Source: Alphaproteobacteria bacterium
Lineage (GTDB): Bacteria > Myxococcota_A > UBA796 > UBA2385
Direction: 5' to 3'
Assembly: GCA_020632755.1 (NCBI GenBank)
Contig: JACKEY010000004.1
Coordinates: 1 to 64,000, forward strand
Length of the DNA: 64,000 bases
Shown: positions 9,173 through 17,570 of the stretch, in pieces
Numbering within the stretch: position 1 is the stretch's first letter
How the letters are laid out: each line of letters begins with the position of its first letter
The notes under the pieces: model-generated
The model's database searches: none
What the model was told of the DNA's origin: nothing
The model's input: the letters and a program-made list of their open reading frames with translations, nothing else
Position numbers and translations under genes: made by a program

Positions 9173-9853
9173 ATGACCTCGCCCGAAGAACGCCCCGAGA
9201 TCCCTGCCGACGAGCGCCTGCGCGTCATCGAGATCTACCCCTCCGTCCAGGGCGAGAGCACCTATGCGGGGCTGCCCTGCGTCTTCGTGCGGCTGGCCGG
9301 CTGCAACCTGCGCTGCACCTGGTGCGACAGCGAGTTCACCTTCACGGGCGGCGAGCACCGCAGCATCGACGACGTGGTCGACGAAGCCTGCGCGCCGGGC
9401 ATCGACATGATCGAGCTCACCGGCGGCGAGCCGCTGGCCCACCGCCAGGCCTTCCCGCTGCTGCAGCGCCTGCTCGACCGCGGCCACACCGTTCTGGTCG
9501 AGACCAGCGGCTCCATCGACATCGCCCCGGTCCCCGACGGCGTGCGCGTCATCATGGACCTCAAGGCGCCCGACTCGGGGGAAGCCGGCCGCAACCTGTG
9601 GTCGAACCTCGACCACCTCGACGGCGACGACAACATCAAGATCGTGGTCGCGAGCCGCCGGGACTACGAGTGGGCCCGGGACGCCATCCGCGACCGGGGC
9701 CTGGATCGCATCTGCCCTGTGCTGATCTCGCCGGCCTGGGGGCAGGTGGACCTGCAGGCCCTGGCCGGCTGGATCGTCGAGGATCGCCTCCCCGCCCGGT
9801 TTCACCTCCAGCTGCACAAGGTGGTGTGGCCGCCCGACCAGCGCGGCGTGTAG
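9173..9853 (+). CDS. queE: 7-carboxy-7-deazaguanine synthase (radical SAM)
   Basis: 226 residues. The radical SAM cluster motif CxxxCxxC is at C44, C48 and C51 (CNLRCTWC), preceded by the QueE substrate-binding start EIYPSVQGEST and followed by ELTGGEPL. QueE converts 6-carboxy-tetrahydropterin into 7-carboxy-7-deazaguanine on the way to queuosine. No queC, queD or queF lies in the window. The upstream frame stays open past the queE start, but homologues begin about 20 residues before YPSVQGES, supporting the ATG at 9173. It has a short 50-base divergent intergenic region with fumC. Confidence 0.92.
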   Translation: MTSPEERPEIPADERLRVIEIYPSVQGESTYAGLPCVFVRLAGCNLRCTWCDSEFTFTGGEHRSIDDVVDEACAPGIDMIELTGGEPLAHRQAFPLLQRLLDRGHTVLVETSGSIDIAPVPDGVRVIMDLKAPDSGEAGRNLWSNLDHLDGDDNIKIVVASRRDYEWARDAIRDRGLDRICPVLISPAWGQVDLQALAGWIVEDRLPARFHLQLHKVVWPPDQRGV

Positions 9854-9892
9854 CCGGCGGCCGGGCTACGCTCCTGCTCTCTCGGAGGACCC

Positions 9893-10105
9893 GTGTCCCA
9901 GACCCTCACCCTCCCCGTCACCGGCATGACCTGTGGCGGCTGCGAAGCCTCGGTCCAGCGTGCGCTGTCCCGCGTCGAAGGCGTGGTCGAGGTGCGGGCC
10001 GACCACGTCGCCCAGCGGGTCGACCTGGTCCTCTCCTCGCCGGTGCCCTCCCGCGAGCGCCTCGTCGCCGCGGTCGAGGCCGCCGGCTTCGACGTGCCCG
10101 CCTGA
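9893..10105 (+). CDS. HMA-domain metal-binding protein (CopZ-like chaperone)
   Basis: A 70-residue single heavy-metal-associated domain with the GMTCGGC metal-binding motif (C14, C17) and the beta-alpha-beta-beta-alpha-beta pattern of copper chaperones. It would bind Cu(I) or another soft metal and hand it to a transporter, but no P-type ATPase or metal regulator is nearby. The start is GTG with a strong GGAGG six bases upstream, and TACGCT (9867-9872) serves as a plausible -10 element. It is ten bases upstream of the next gene. Confidence 0.85.
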   Translation: MSQTLTLPVTGMTCGGCEASVQRALSRVEGVVEVRADHVAQRVDLVLSSPVPSRERLVAAVEAAGFDVPA

Positions 10106-10115
10106 CGGAGTCCCC

Positions 10116-10643
10116 ATGCGGAAGCTCAGCCTCGCCCTCCTCCTCGCCCTGCCCCTGGCCGGCTTGACCCTGTCGCCGCAGGCCCACGCGGCCGACCAGT
10201 GTGACGACGGCCTGGACAACGACGAGGACGGCTGGACCGACGAAGCCGATCCCGACTGCATCCTGGGCGGCGACACCGAGCTCGGCTTCGGCGGCGACGA
10301 GTGCAACGACGACGTCGACAACGACGACGACGGGTACGTGGACGCCGACGACCCCGACTGCCAGAGCGCCACCGACCCCGAGGGCGACGGCAGCGGCAAC
10401 ACCGACTCCGGCACGGACACGGACACCGACACGGACTCCGACACTGCCACGGACGGCGACACCGACTCGGACAGCGCCACGTCCGACAGCGGCGGCACCG
10501 ACACCTTCTTCGACGAAGGCGAGAAGCTGTCCGAGGCGACCGACGAGAAGGGCGGCTTCGGCTGCGTGGGCAACAGCGCCTTCCTGCTGCTGCTGCCGAT
10601 CCCGCTGCTGTTCCGCCGCAAGCGGTGCTGCGCGGACGCCTGA
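10116..10643 (+). CDS. Exported acidic repeat protein with MYXO-CTERM-like tail
   Basis: 175 residues. A signal peptide (cleavage after AHA, about 25) is followed by two 22-residue repeats with the pattern C(D/N)DxxDNDxDGxxDxxDPDC (27-49 and 62-83), a calcium-binding-loop-like pattern common in myxobacterial surface proteins. An Asp/Thr/Ser linker (about 85-130) follows. The C-terminus has the tripartite sorting form: GGFGC, a hydrophobic run FLLLLPIPLLF, then RRKR. By analogy with MYXO-CTERM the Cys may be lipidated after processing. Not quite the textbook motif, so it could be a variant class. Probably a surface or outer-membrane protein. Confidence 0.75.
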   Translation: MRKLSLALLLALPLAGLTLSPQAHAADQCDDGLDNDEDGWTDEADPDCILGGDTELGFGGDECNDDVDNDDDGYVDADDPDCQSATDPEGDGSGNTDSGTDTDTDTDSDTATDGDTDSDSATSDSGGTDTFFDEGEKLSEATDEKGGFGCVGNSAFLLLLPIPLLFRRKRCCADA

Positions 10644-10667
10644 GGCCGGATCTCCGGGCGCTGCGCG

Positions 10668-12329
10668 CTACTCCTCGTTGCGCAGCTTCCAGTCCAGGAC
10701 CAGGCAGTCGATGGCGCTCGGCACGCCGTCTTCGCCCAGGATCTTCTTGGCGGTGTCGGCGTCCCCGCCGAGCACCGCGTGGCAGGGCAGCATGACGGCC
10801 TTGGCCACGGTCTCGGCGGTGCGCTTGATGACCCACTGACCGCGGGCCTCGAAGGGGTCCAGCGCGGTGCCGGGCGGCGCCTGGGTCAGGTCCAGGCCCG
10901 GCTCGGTGCGGGTGAAGTCGACCACGGTCAGATCGGCCGCCCAGAACTTGGCCAGCCGGGCCGTGGTCATGAAGCTCGTGCCTTCGGGGGGCACCAGGGC
11001 GGCGTCGGGGCCGAGCTCGCGCGAAAGGGCGGTGGCCAGGCGGGCCTGCCGCTCGCGGTCGTCTTCGCCGGTCGCGTGCATGCAGGCGACGTTGCCCTGG
11101 GCGATCGGGGAGAGGGCGAGCTCGAGCTCTTCGTCGTCGCCCAGCGCCGGCATGCCGGCCAGGGTGAGGGTGCTGCTGATGAGCCCCCGGGACTTGGTGC
11201 GGTCCTGGAGGGTGGAGTCGAAGTCGCGCTTGAGCAGGGCGTCGGGCCGCACGGACAGGCCCAGGTTGCGGCCCTGGCGGTAGGTCATCTGCAAGGTGCC
11301 GCGGCCGCAGACGTCGTCGCCTTCGCTGTCGGCGAGGTCGGTGAAGTCGGTGTGGCGGCGGCCGGGGTGGGCGGCCAGCCAGACCAGCATGCGGGCGGTG
11401 TCGGGGTCGATGCCGTCGGTGCCGACGATGCGCTCGCGCCAGCTGGCGAACTCGCCGACCTTGCGGCCTCCTTCGTCGGTGAGCCACTCCCAGCGCGTGG
11501 TGTCGCTGGCCAGCACCTTCATGCGCGTCTTCCACTCGCCGCGCAGGGCGTCGTCTTCTTCCAGGCTGGTGGCCAGGCTGCGCACGCCGGTGACGCGGTA
11601 GGCGAGCTCCGTCAGGTTGTACTGGGTGCTGTCGCCGCTCATGTTGTCGACGAAGGCCAGCTCCTGGCGGCAGGTCTCGACCTGGGCTTCCTGGACGCGC
11701 AGCTTGCTCTTGAAGCCGCTGATCCGGCAGGCGCTGGTGCCGCCCAGGATCCACCCACCGGCCATCGTGATGCCCAGGATGATGTTCCGCGGCTGGAAGA
11801 TGGCGCCGGACTTGATGAAGGTCCAGGCCCGCTGCGCCATCTGCGCCGGGGCCTGGGTCAGGATGGTCGTGAAGGCCTGGCGCTGGACCTCGTCGCCCAT
11901 CGACTTGGCGGACAGGCGCCGGCGGCCGGTGGCGACCTTCTTGGCTTCGTCGCGCTGCTGCTTGATCTCGGCGGGCAGCTCGTCCAGCTCGACGATGAAC
12001 CGCGGACCGTCGGCGGTGACCAGGGCGAAGGCGTCGCCGGGGCGCACGGCCGTCGGCGTCTGCAGCTGGGTCGGGCGGTGGGTGCCGGCCTTGTACAGGA
12101 AGACCGTCGCGGTGCGCTCCGCGGGGGTCAGGATCAGGTTCTGCGGCCCCTGGCGGATGACCTTGGCGTGCTCGGCGCGCACCCCCAGGGACTCGGGCAG
12201 CACGATGTGGCAGCGGTCGGGGTTGCTGCCCAGCCGCACCTCGAGTCCCTCGAAGGGGCCGAAGCGCGTGCCGCCGAACTCGGGCGAGAGCCGCAGGTAG
12301 GTGACGAGCTCTTCGGGGAGGCCTGCCAT
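10668..12329 (-). CDS. FHA-domain membrane protein
   Basis: 553 residues. The N-terminal 110 residues fit an FHA phosphothreonine-binding domain (VRLGSNPDRCHIVLPESLGVRAEHAKV, then a GDAFAL strand). A linker with a helical stretch leads to one membrane segment (IILGITMAGGWILGG, about 180-200). The remaining 350 residues would be extracytoplasmic, with scattered Cys and no recognised domain; GRGTLQMTYRQGRN near 350 faintly recalls glycoside-hydrolase/lysozyme-like sequences such as YxGRGxxQLTxxxNY, but I would not assign it. It lies divergent from the membrane-FHA gene at 12432 and faces the kinase cluster, so it may read kinase phosphorylation. A GGTAGCATCG promoter-like element is at 12360-12365. 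Confidence 0.75.
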   Translation of the reverse strand: MAGLPEELVTYLRLSPEFGGTRFGPFEGLEVRLGSNPDRCHIVLPESLGVRAEHAKVIRQGPQNLILTPAERTATVFLYKAGTHRPTQLQTPTAVRPGDAFALVTADGPRFIVELDELPAEIKQQRDEAKKVATGRRRLSAKSMGDEVQRQAFTTILTQAPAQMAQRAWTFIKSGAIFQPRNIILGITMAGGWILGGTSACRISGFKSKLRVQEAQVETCRQELAFVDNMSGDSTQYNLTELAYRVTGVRSLATSLEEDDALRGEWKTRMKVLASDTTRWEWLTDEGGRKVGEFASWRERIVGTDGIDPDTARMLVWLAAHPGRRHTDFTDLADSEGDDVCGRGTLQMTYRQGRNLGLSVRPDALLKRDFDSTLQDRTKSRGLISSTLTLAGMPALGDDEELELALSPIAQGNVACMHATGEDDRERQARLATALSRELGPDAALVPPEGTSFMTTARLAKFWAADLTVVDFTRTEPGLDLTQAPPGTALDPFEARGQWVIKRTAETVAKAVMLPCHAVLGGDADTAKKILGEDGVPSAIDCLVLDWKLRNEE

Positions 12330-12431
12330 GGCTGCCGTCTGGAGAGGGGAGGGGCGGCGATGCTACCACCGCTGCTGCGTGGCGGGCGCGGGCGCTGGTA
12401 GAGTGCCGGGGCCGCTCGGAGGCCCCCCGGC

Positions 12432-13433
12432 ATGAACATCGTCCTGGTCCCCTACACGGCGTGGCGTCACCTGGCCATGGCCCTGTGGTGCGGCGGCTTC
12501 GGGCTGCTGGCGTGGTGGCTGGTGCTCAGCATCACCGTCATCGGCGGCCCCATCTGGACGCCGGACTGGGACGGGCCGATCCTGCTGACCGCGATCAGCG
12601 CGGCCGTGGCCGGGGCGAGCATCCTCGGCGAGGACAACCTGCGCCGGCGCCCGCTGCTGCAGCGGGTCGGACGCGCCGCCCTGGCCGTGGTGATCGCCGT
12701 CGCGAACACGCTCTTGTGGTACTGGCTGTGGCACCTGGTCGTGCCGATGCTGCTGCCCGAGGACTGGGCCGCCGACGCCGCCGACCTCAGCCTGGTCAGC
12801 CTGCGCTACCGGGTGGGCGCCTTCGTCATGGGCGGGCTGGCCTGTGGGCTGGCCGGCACGACGGTGCGGCGGTTCAGCCACGTCGTCAGCCACGTCGCGG
12901 GCGGCATCGCCTCGGCCATGGTCGCGGGCGCCGCCTGGCATGTGCTCAACAGCAACTTCACGGGTCTCACCGACCTGTACCTGTCGGGCGCCGCCCTGGG
13001 GCTGGTGTGGGGCTTCCTGTACGGGCTCATCACCTGGCCCATCCCCGATCGGCTGTACGCCGGCTGGATCCGCGTGCTGTCGAGCACCCGCTACGGCCGG
13101 CGCATCCCGGTGGACGCGGCGAACCTGGGTCCGAAGGAGCGCTTCCTGGGGCACTTCCCGCGCGGGCTGGACATGTTCCTGCCGGTCGAAGCCGGCGTGA
13201 TGGAGCTGCACGTCAGCGTCGCGGTCGATGCCGACGGCAACTACAAGGCCCGCGGGCTGTCGCTGCACCCGACGACGGTCAAGCGCTTCCTGGAGAAGGT
13301 CGATCTGCGCTACGACCCGCGCCGGCCGGCCCCCCTCGAGACCCGCCTGTCGAGCGGGGACCGCATCCTGCTGGGCCAGGGTGACAAGAGCGTCGAGGTC
13401 GAGTTCGTGATGCTGCCGCGGGAGGAGCGGTGA
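12432..13433 (+). CDS. Multi-pass membrane protein with C-terminal FHA-like domain
   Basis: 333 residues. Five to six hydrophobic segments occupy residues 15-205. The C-terminal 110 residues (PRGLDMFLPVEAGVMELHVS ... LSSGDRILLG ... VEVEFVML) follow the FHA strand order, but the usual phosphopeptide-binding Ser/Arg are replaced, so peptide binding is uncertain. The stop overlaps the GTG of the next gene (GTGA), indicating translational coupling to the vWA lipoprotein. TAGAGT (12399-12404) and GGAGG are upstream of the ATG. Probably a membrane platform of the FHA/vWA/kinase cluster. Confidence 0.65.
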   Translation: MNIVLVPYTAWRHLAMALWCGGFGLLAWWLVLSITVIGGPIWTPDWDGPILLTAISAAVAGASILGEDNLRRRPLLQRVGRAALAVVIAVANTLLWYWLWHLVVPMLLPEDWAADAADLSLVSLRYRVGAFVMGGLACGLAGTTVRRFSHVVSHVAGGIASAMVAGAAWHVLNSNFTGLTDLYLSGAALGLVWGFLYGLITWPIPDRLYAGWIRVLSSTRYGRRIPVDAANLGPKERFLGHFPRGLDMFLPVEAGVMELHVSVAVDADGNYKARGLSLHPTTVKRFLEKVDLRYDPRRPAPLETRLSSGDRILLGQGDKSVEVEFVMLPREER

Positions 13434-14905
13434 GGACCCTGGTCCTGTCGCTGCTGCTGCTGCTCACCGCCTGCGGTGGGTCGGCGTTGATCCCGGTGCC
13501 CGGCACGACCACCCGGGTGGAAGCGCCCGAGCGCCGCTCCGAGACCGATCTGGAGATGAAGATCTTCACGAACCGGCAGGAGTGCGCCGGCACCGTGAAG
13601 CCCGAAGACGTGTCGCTCTGCCTGCCCCACGTCGACCGGCGCTCCGGCCAGGTGCGCCTGGCGGTGCAGCTGCGGCTGGACGGCGACGACTACCCCTACC
13701 CCCTGACGGAAGACAGCCTGCGGGCGACCCACATGGGCACGGTCGTCGCCGACGGCCCGGGCATGTCCCTGGACGTGATCCCCCACGATCCCGTCGACGT
13801 GGACCAGCTCTACATCCTGGTCATCGACGGCAGCGGGTCGATGGCGGACACCGACGGTCGCAAGACCAGCCGCATGGAGCGGGTGCGCGCCGCCCTGCTC
13901 GAAGAAGCCGTCCAGGACGCGTTCTTCCCCCGGGGCGGCAGCAAGACCGGCGTGGTGCTGCTGAGCTTCACCTCCGGCGACCCGGTGGTGCTCGGCGGCA
14001 GCCTGAAGCCGGTCACCGACCGCCGCGGCTACACGAAGATCGTGCGCCAGGACCTGCAGGTCCGCGGCGGGTACACGCACCTCTACAACGCCGTGCGCTA
14101 CGCCACGGGCCCGCTGCTCGAAGAGCGCGAGATCAAGGACTTCATCGATCTCAACCAGGCCGCGCCCACCGTCATCGTGCTGACCGACGGCTTCAACAAC
14201 ATCGCGGCCACCGACACCTGCGCCGACAACGCGCCGCGGCTGCAGATGCTCATGGAGCACCTCGAGACCGCGCGGCGGGACGCCGCCGACATCCGGATGC
14301 GGCCGAGCGTGTTCACCGTCGGCCTGGGCAAGCCCCTCCGCCCCCGCTTCGAGCGGCCGGACACCAAGGAAGCCGCGCTCGCGGCGGTGTCGCCGGCCGG
14401 CCTGTGCGGCAAGCGCTACCGCGACCAGCGCATCGACGGCGATCTCGAGACCCGCGGCATCGACAACGCCAGCCTCGAGCTGATCGCCGACCGCGGCGGC
14501 GGCCAGGCCTATGTGCGGCGCGACCGCGAGGGCCTGGCCGAGGCCTTCCGCGCCGCGGCCGCCCAGCGCTACACGTGGTTCGAGGTCCGCTACCAGGTCG
14601 ACCCGCACCACCTGCGCCGCAGCTTCGAGAGCCGCCTGCGCCTGTTCCCCAGCGGGGAAGCCGACACGTCCATCCGCGTGCACCCGAGCGCCTGGCTGGA
14701 CGCACCGCCGGGCAGCCGCGCGGCCGACGGACGCGTGGTGTCGCAGCCCTACCACCACACGGCGACGGTCCTGATGCCGGCGCTCGGGCTCCTCATCTCC
14801 CTGTCCTTCATCGGGGCCGCGGGCTTCAACACCAGCCGCATCCTGTTCCGTCGCTCGCGCAAGAAGGCGGCCCCCAAGAAGGGCGGGAACGCATCGGGAC
14901 CGTAA
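13430..14905 (+). CDS. von Willebrand factor A domain lipoprotein with C-terminal membrane segment
   Basis: 491 residues. A lipobox is present (LLTAC, Cys15). A vWA domain spans about 125-330 with an intact MIDAS start DGSGS (D133, S135, S137), a Thr in GGYTHLYNA, and an Asp in VIVLTDGFNN. MIDAS domains bind protein partners through a divalent metal. A second hydrophobic stretch (TVLMPALGLLISLSFIGAAGF, about 440-465) and a basic tail end the protein; carrying both a lipid anchor and a transmembrane helix is unusual. The start is GTG overlapping the previous stop. It is followed 34 bases later by a Ser/Thr kinase gene. Confidence 0.8.
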   Translation: MRTLVLSLLLLLTACGGSALIPVPGTTTRVEAPERRSETDLEMKIFTNRQECAGTVKPEDVSLCLPHVDRRSGQVRLAVQLRLDGDDYPYPLTEDSLRATHMGTVVADGPGMSLDVIPHDPVDVDQLYILVIDGSGSMADTDGRKTSRMERVRAALLEEAVQDAFFPRGGSKTGVVLLSFTSGDPVVLGGSLKPVTDRRGYTKIVRQDLQVRGGYTHLYNAVRYATGPLLEEREIKDFIDLNQAAPTVIVLTDGFNNIAATDTCADNAPRLQMLMEHLETARRDAADIRMRPSVFTVGLGKPLRPRFERPDTKEAALAAVSPAGLCGKRYRDQRIDGDLETRGIDNASLELIADRGGGQAYVRRDREGLAEAFRAAAAQRYTWFEVRYQVDPHHLRRSFESRLRLFPSGEADTSIRVHPSAWLDAPPGSRAADGRVVSQPYHHTATVLMPALGLLISLSFIGAAGFNTSRILFRRSRKKAAPKKGGNASGP

Positions 14906-14939
14906 GGGTCTCAGGGCGCAGGCGTTAGGATGGGGCCTG

Positions 14940-17411
14940 ATGGCCGACGCACGCCGCCGGCCGGGCACACCGCAGAAGCCCCCCCACGGAGTCAGCAACT
15001 TGGCGCGCTACATCGGCGACTACGAGGTCATCCGCGAGCTGGGATCGGGCCACTTCGGCACCGTCTACCTGGCCGTGGGCGAGACGCCGGCCCGGGGGCG
15101 CGCCCCGGCCAAGCGCCGCATGGTGGCGATCAAGAAGCTGCGGGACGGCGCCGACGAACGCTCGGTCGACCTGCTGCTGCAGGAATTCGCCCTGCTCGAG
15201 CAGGTCAAGCACCGCGGCATCGTGCGGGTCTACGAGTACATCGAGCACGAGAGCGCGGTCGTCATGGAGCACATCCACGGCGTGACCCTGCGGCAGGTGC
15301 TCGAAGAGCTGTCCAAGGCCCGCGAGCAGGTGTTCACCGAAGCCGCCATCGAGATCGGCTGCGAGCTGGCCGACGCGCTGTACCAGGCCTGGACCACGCC
15401 CGGCGACAACGGCGAGCCGCTCCAGCTGGTGCACCGCGACCTGAAGCCCGCCAACGTGATGCTGACGCCCCAGGGCGAGGTCAAGATCCTGGACTTCGGC
15501 CTGGCGCGGGTCGACAACGCCGACTTCGCCAAGGACTCCGGCGAGCGCATCAAGGGCACGCCCATCTACATGGCGCCGGAACAGGCCCGGGGCGAGAGCG
15601 TCGATCACCGCACCGACCTGTTCGCGCTGGGGCTCATCCTCTACGAGCTGCTGATGCGCGATGCGGCCTACACGGTGCCGCGCAACAGCCGCGATCCCCT
15701 GTCGGAAGTGCACCGCCGCATCGAGTCGGGCGACCTGCGCGAGCAGTGCGCCGAGCTCGAGAGCCGCCTGCCGCAGCTGGGCCCCATCGTGACCCGGCTG
15801 CTGCAGCGTCGGGCCGAGGACCGCTACCAGGGCGGCCACGACGTGATGGTCGACCTGCGGCGCCAGCTCTACCGGGACCGCGGCGCCTACCTGCAGGAGT
15901 TCTGCGAGTTCTTCTTCGGGTCGATCTGCGAGATCGGGCCGGCGCCGACGCTGGATGGCCAGGGCGGTGCGGGTCGGCCACGCAGTGGGGCGACCGCCAG
16001 TGGTCCGGCCAGTGCTCCTCGGGTCAGCCCCGGCGGCAGCGGCAACGCCAGCCCCGGCCGGCGGCTGTCCATCGAAGAGCGCCTCAAGCAGTCGATGGCC
16101 CGAGAGAACACCGCCCGCAAGCGGGTCGGTCGCACGCCCGAGCCCACCGGTCCCTCGGCGCCTCCTCCCATGCCCAGCAGCCCGGCGGCCAGCGGCCGTG
16201 CCGCGCCTCCGCCTCCCCCCGGCCCAGGAGCCCCCGTGTCCTCTCGCGACCACGACGACAGCCGTCGGCGCCCCGTGCGCCCGCCGGTGGGCGGAACGGC
16301 ATCCCGGGCCCAGACCTTCACTCCCTCGGCCGGCAACCGCGCCGGCGATGGGCGGCCCGCGCTGCGCTCGGTCGGTGGGCGCAGCCCCGACGAGACCGGC
16401 ATGCTCGAGATGGTGCCGCTGTCGAACAACGCCGACGAGTCCGAGGCCGCGGCCGATCCCAGCGCCACCGCCTTCTTCGCGATCCCCGCTCCCAAGGCCG
16501 ATCGCAGCCGGCCCGGCGGCGCCGGTGGCCCGATGCCGCCGCCCCCGATGGGTGGTCCCTCCAGTGTCGCGCCCCCTCCCGGACCGCCGCCCGCCATGGG
16601 CGGCTTCGGCGCGCCTCCGCCCCCTCCGGGCGGCGGCTTCGGTGCGCCTCCTCCCCCCATGCCCGGCATGGCCAACCCGGGCTTCGGTGGGGCTCCGACG
16701 CCCATGGTTCCGCCTCCGCAGCCGATGGTGCAGGGCCCCGTCGCGTCCTACGGCGGCCAGCAGGCGCCGATGGGCGCGCAGACGCCCTTCCAGGTCAGCG
16801 GGCCCACGCCGGGCGCGGCCCCGTCCGCCGAAGCCGAGCAGCGGGTCCAGTCGACCCGGCTCTACGCCATCCTGTTCGCGCTGTTCATGCTCATCGGCGT
16901 CGCGGTGGTGGTCGCCGTGTGGCTGCGGCCCAGCGGCGGCGACGGAAAGGGCGGCGATGAGGTGGTGGCCGACGCTGCCGCCACCGCGCCCGTCGTGACC
17001 ACGACCAAGAAGAAGAAGGTCAGCCTGGACGAAGACACCGGCATGGCCCCGGCCGAGCCCGAGCCCAAGCGACCCCCCAAGCGCAGCGGGGGCGGGACCT
17101 CCGGCGGGACCTCCAGCAAGCCCCCGGCCAGCACCGCGCCGCCGCCGCCGGCTGCTCCGTCCACGCCGCCCGGCAACATCACGGTCACCATCTCCGACCC
17201 GTCGGTGTCGACCTCGGTCGAGGTCGTGTGCCCCAGCAACTACCGGAACCGCGCGACCTTCGCGGGCGGCAGGGCCACGCTCACCGGCGTGCCGGCCGAG
17301 TCCTGCACGATGTTCTTCAAGGGCGGCATCACGCAGTACCGGTTCGGACCGGTCAGCGGCGGCAAGTCGCTGTCCTGCTCCGTGAGCGGCACGGCGATGG
17401 TCTGCCGCTAG
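14940..17411 (+). CDS. Membrane Ser/Thr protein kinase with proline-rich linker
   Basis: 823 residues. Kinase domain about 27-300 with all active residues: glycine loop GSGHFGTVY (35-43), VAIK lysine K65, HRDLKPAN with D167, DFG at 185-187 and MAPEQ. A 250-residue Pro/Gly/Ala linker with PPPPGGG and PPPMG runs follows, then one membrane helix (LYAILFALFMLIGVAVVVAVWL, about 640-662) and a short exported C-terminal domain (TVTISDPSVSTSVEVVCPSNYR... with Cys pairs), PEGA-like in strand pattern. It is thus a membrane receptor kinase able to report envelope events to FHA partners nearby. A TAGGAT element sits only eight bases before the ATG. Confidence 0.9.
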   Translation: MADARRRPGTPQKPPHGVSNLARYIGDYEVIRELGSGHFGTVYLAVGETPARGRAPAKRRMVAIKKLRDGADERSVDLLLQEFALLEQVKHRGIVRVYEYIEHESAVVMEHIHGVTLRQVLEELSKAREQVFTEAAIEIGCELADALYQAWTTPGDNGEPLQLVHRDLKPANVMLTPQGEVKILDFGLARVDNADFAKDSGERIKGTPIYMAPEQARGESVDHRTDLFALGLILYELLMRDAAYTVPRNSRDPLSEVHRRIESGDLREQCAELESRLPQLGPIVTRLLQRRAEDRYQGGHDVMVDLRRQLYRDRGAYLQEFCEFFFGSICEIGPAPTLDGQGGAGRPRSGATASGPASAPRVSPGGSGNASPGRRLSIEERLKQSMARENTARKRVGRTPEPTGPSAPPPMPSSPAASGRAAPPPPPGPGAPVSSRDHDDSRRRPVRPPVGGTASRAQTFTPSAGNRAGDGRPALRSVGGRSPDETGMLEMVPLSNNADESEAAADPSATAFFAIPAPKADRSRPGGAGGPMPPPPMGGPSSVAPPPGPPPAMGGFGAPPPPPGGGFGAPPPPMPGMANPGFGGAPTPMVPPPQPMVQGPVASYGGQQAPMGAQTPFQVSGPTPGAAPSAEAEQRVQSTRLYAILFALFMLIGVAVVVAVWLRPSGGDGKGGDEVVADAAATAPVVTTTKKKKVSLDEDTGMAPAEPEPKRPPKRSGGGTSGGTSSKPPASTAPPPPAAPSTPPGNITVTISDPSVSTSVEVVCPSNYRNRATFAGGRATLTGVPAESCTMFFKGGITQYRFGPVSGGKSLSCSVSGTAMVCR

Positions 17412-17570
17412 GGACCGTCGCACCGCGCGCAAAGGGCGGTGCCAGCGACAGGCTGTCCCGTCACCGCGCCGCCTCCCTGGGAAGGGCGCTCGAAAACCGG
17501 TAGGCTCGGGGGCCTCGTGCGCACCGGACCGCTCTCGGTGGGCACCTTCGCGTCCTCCCGTGGAGCCCGG

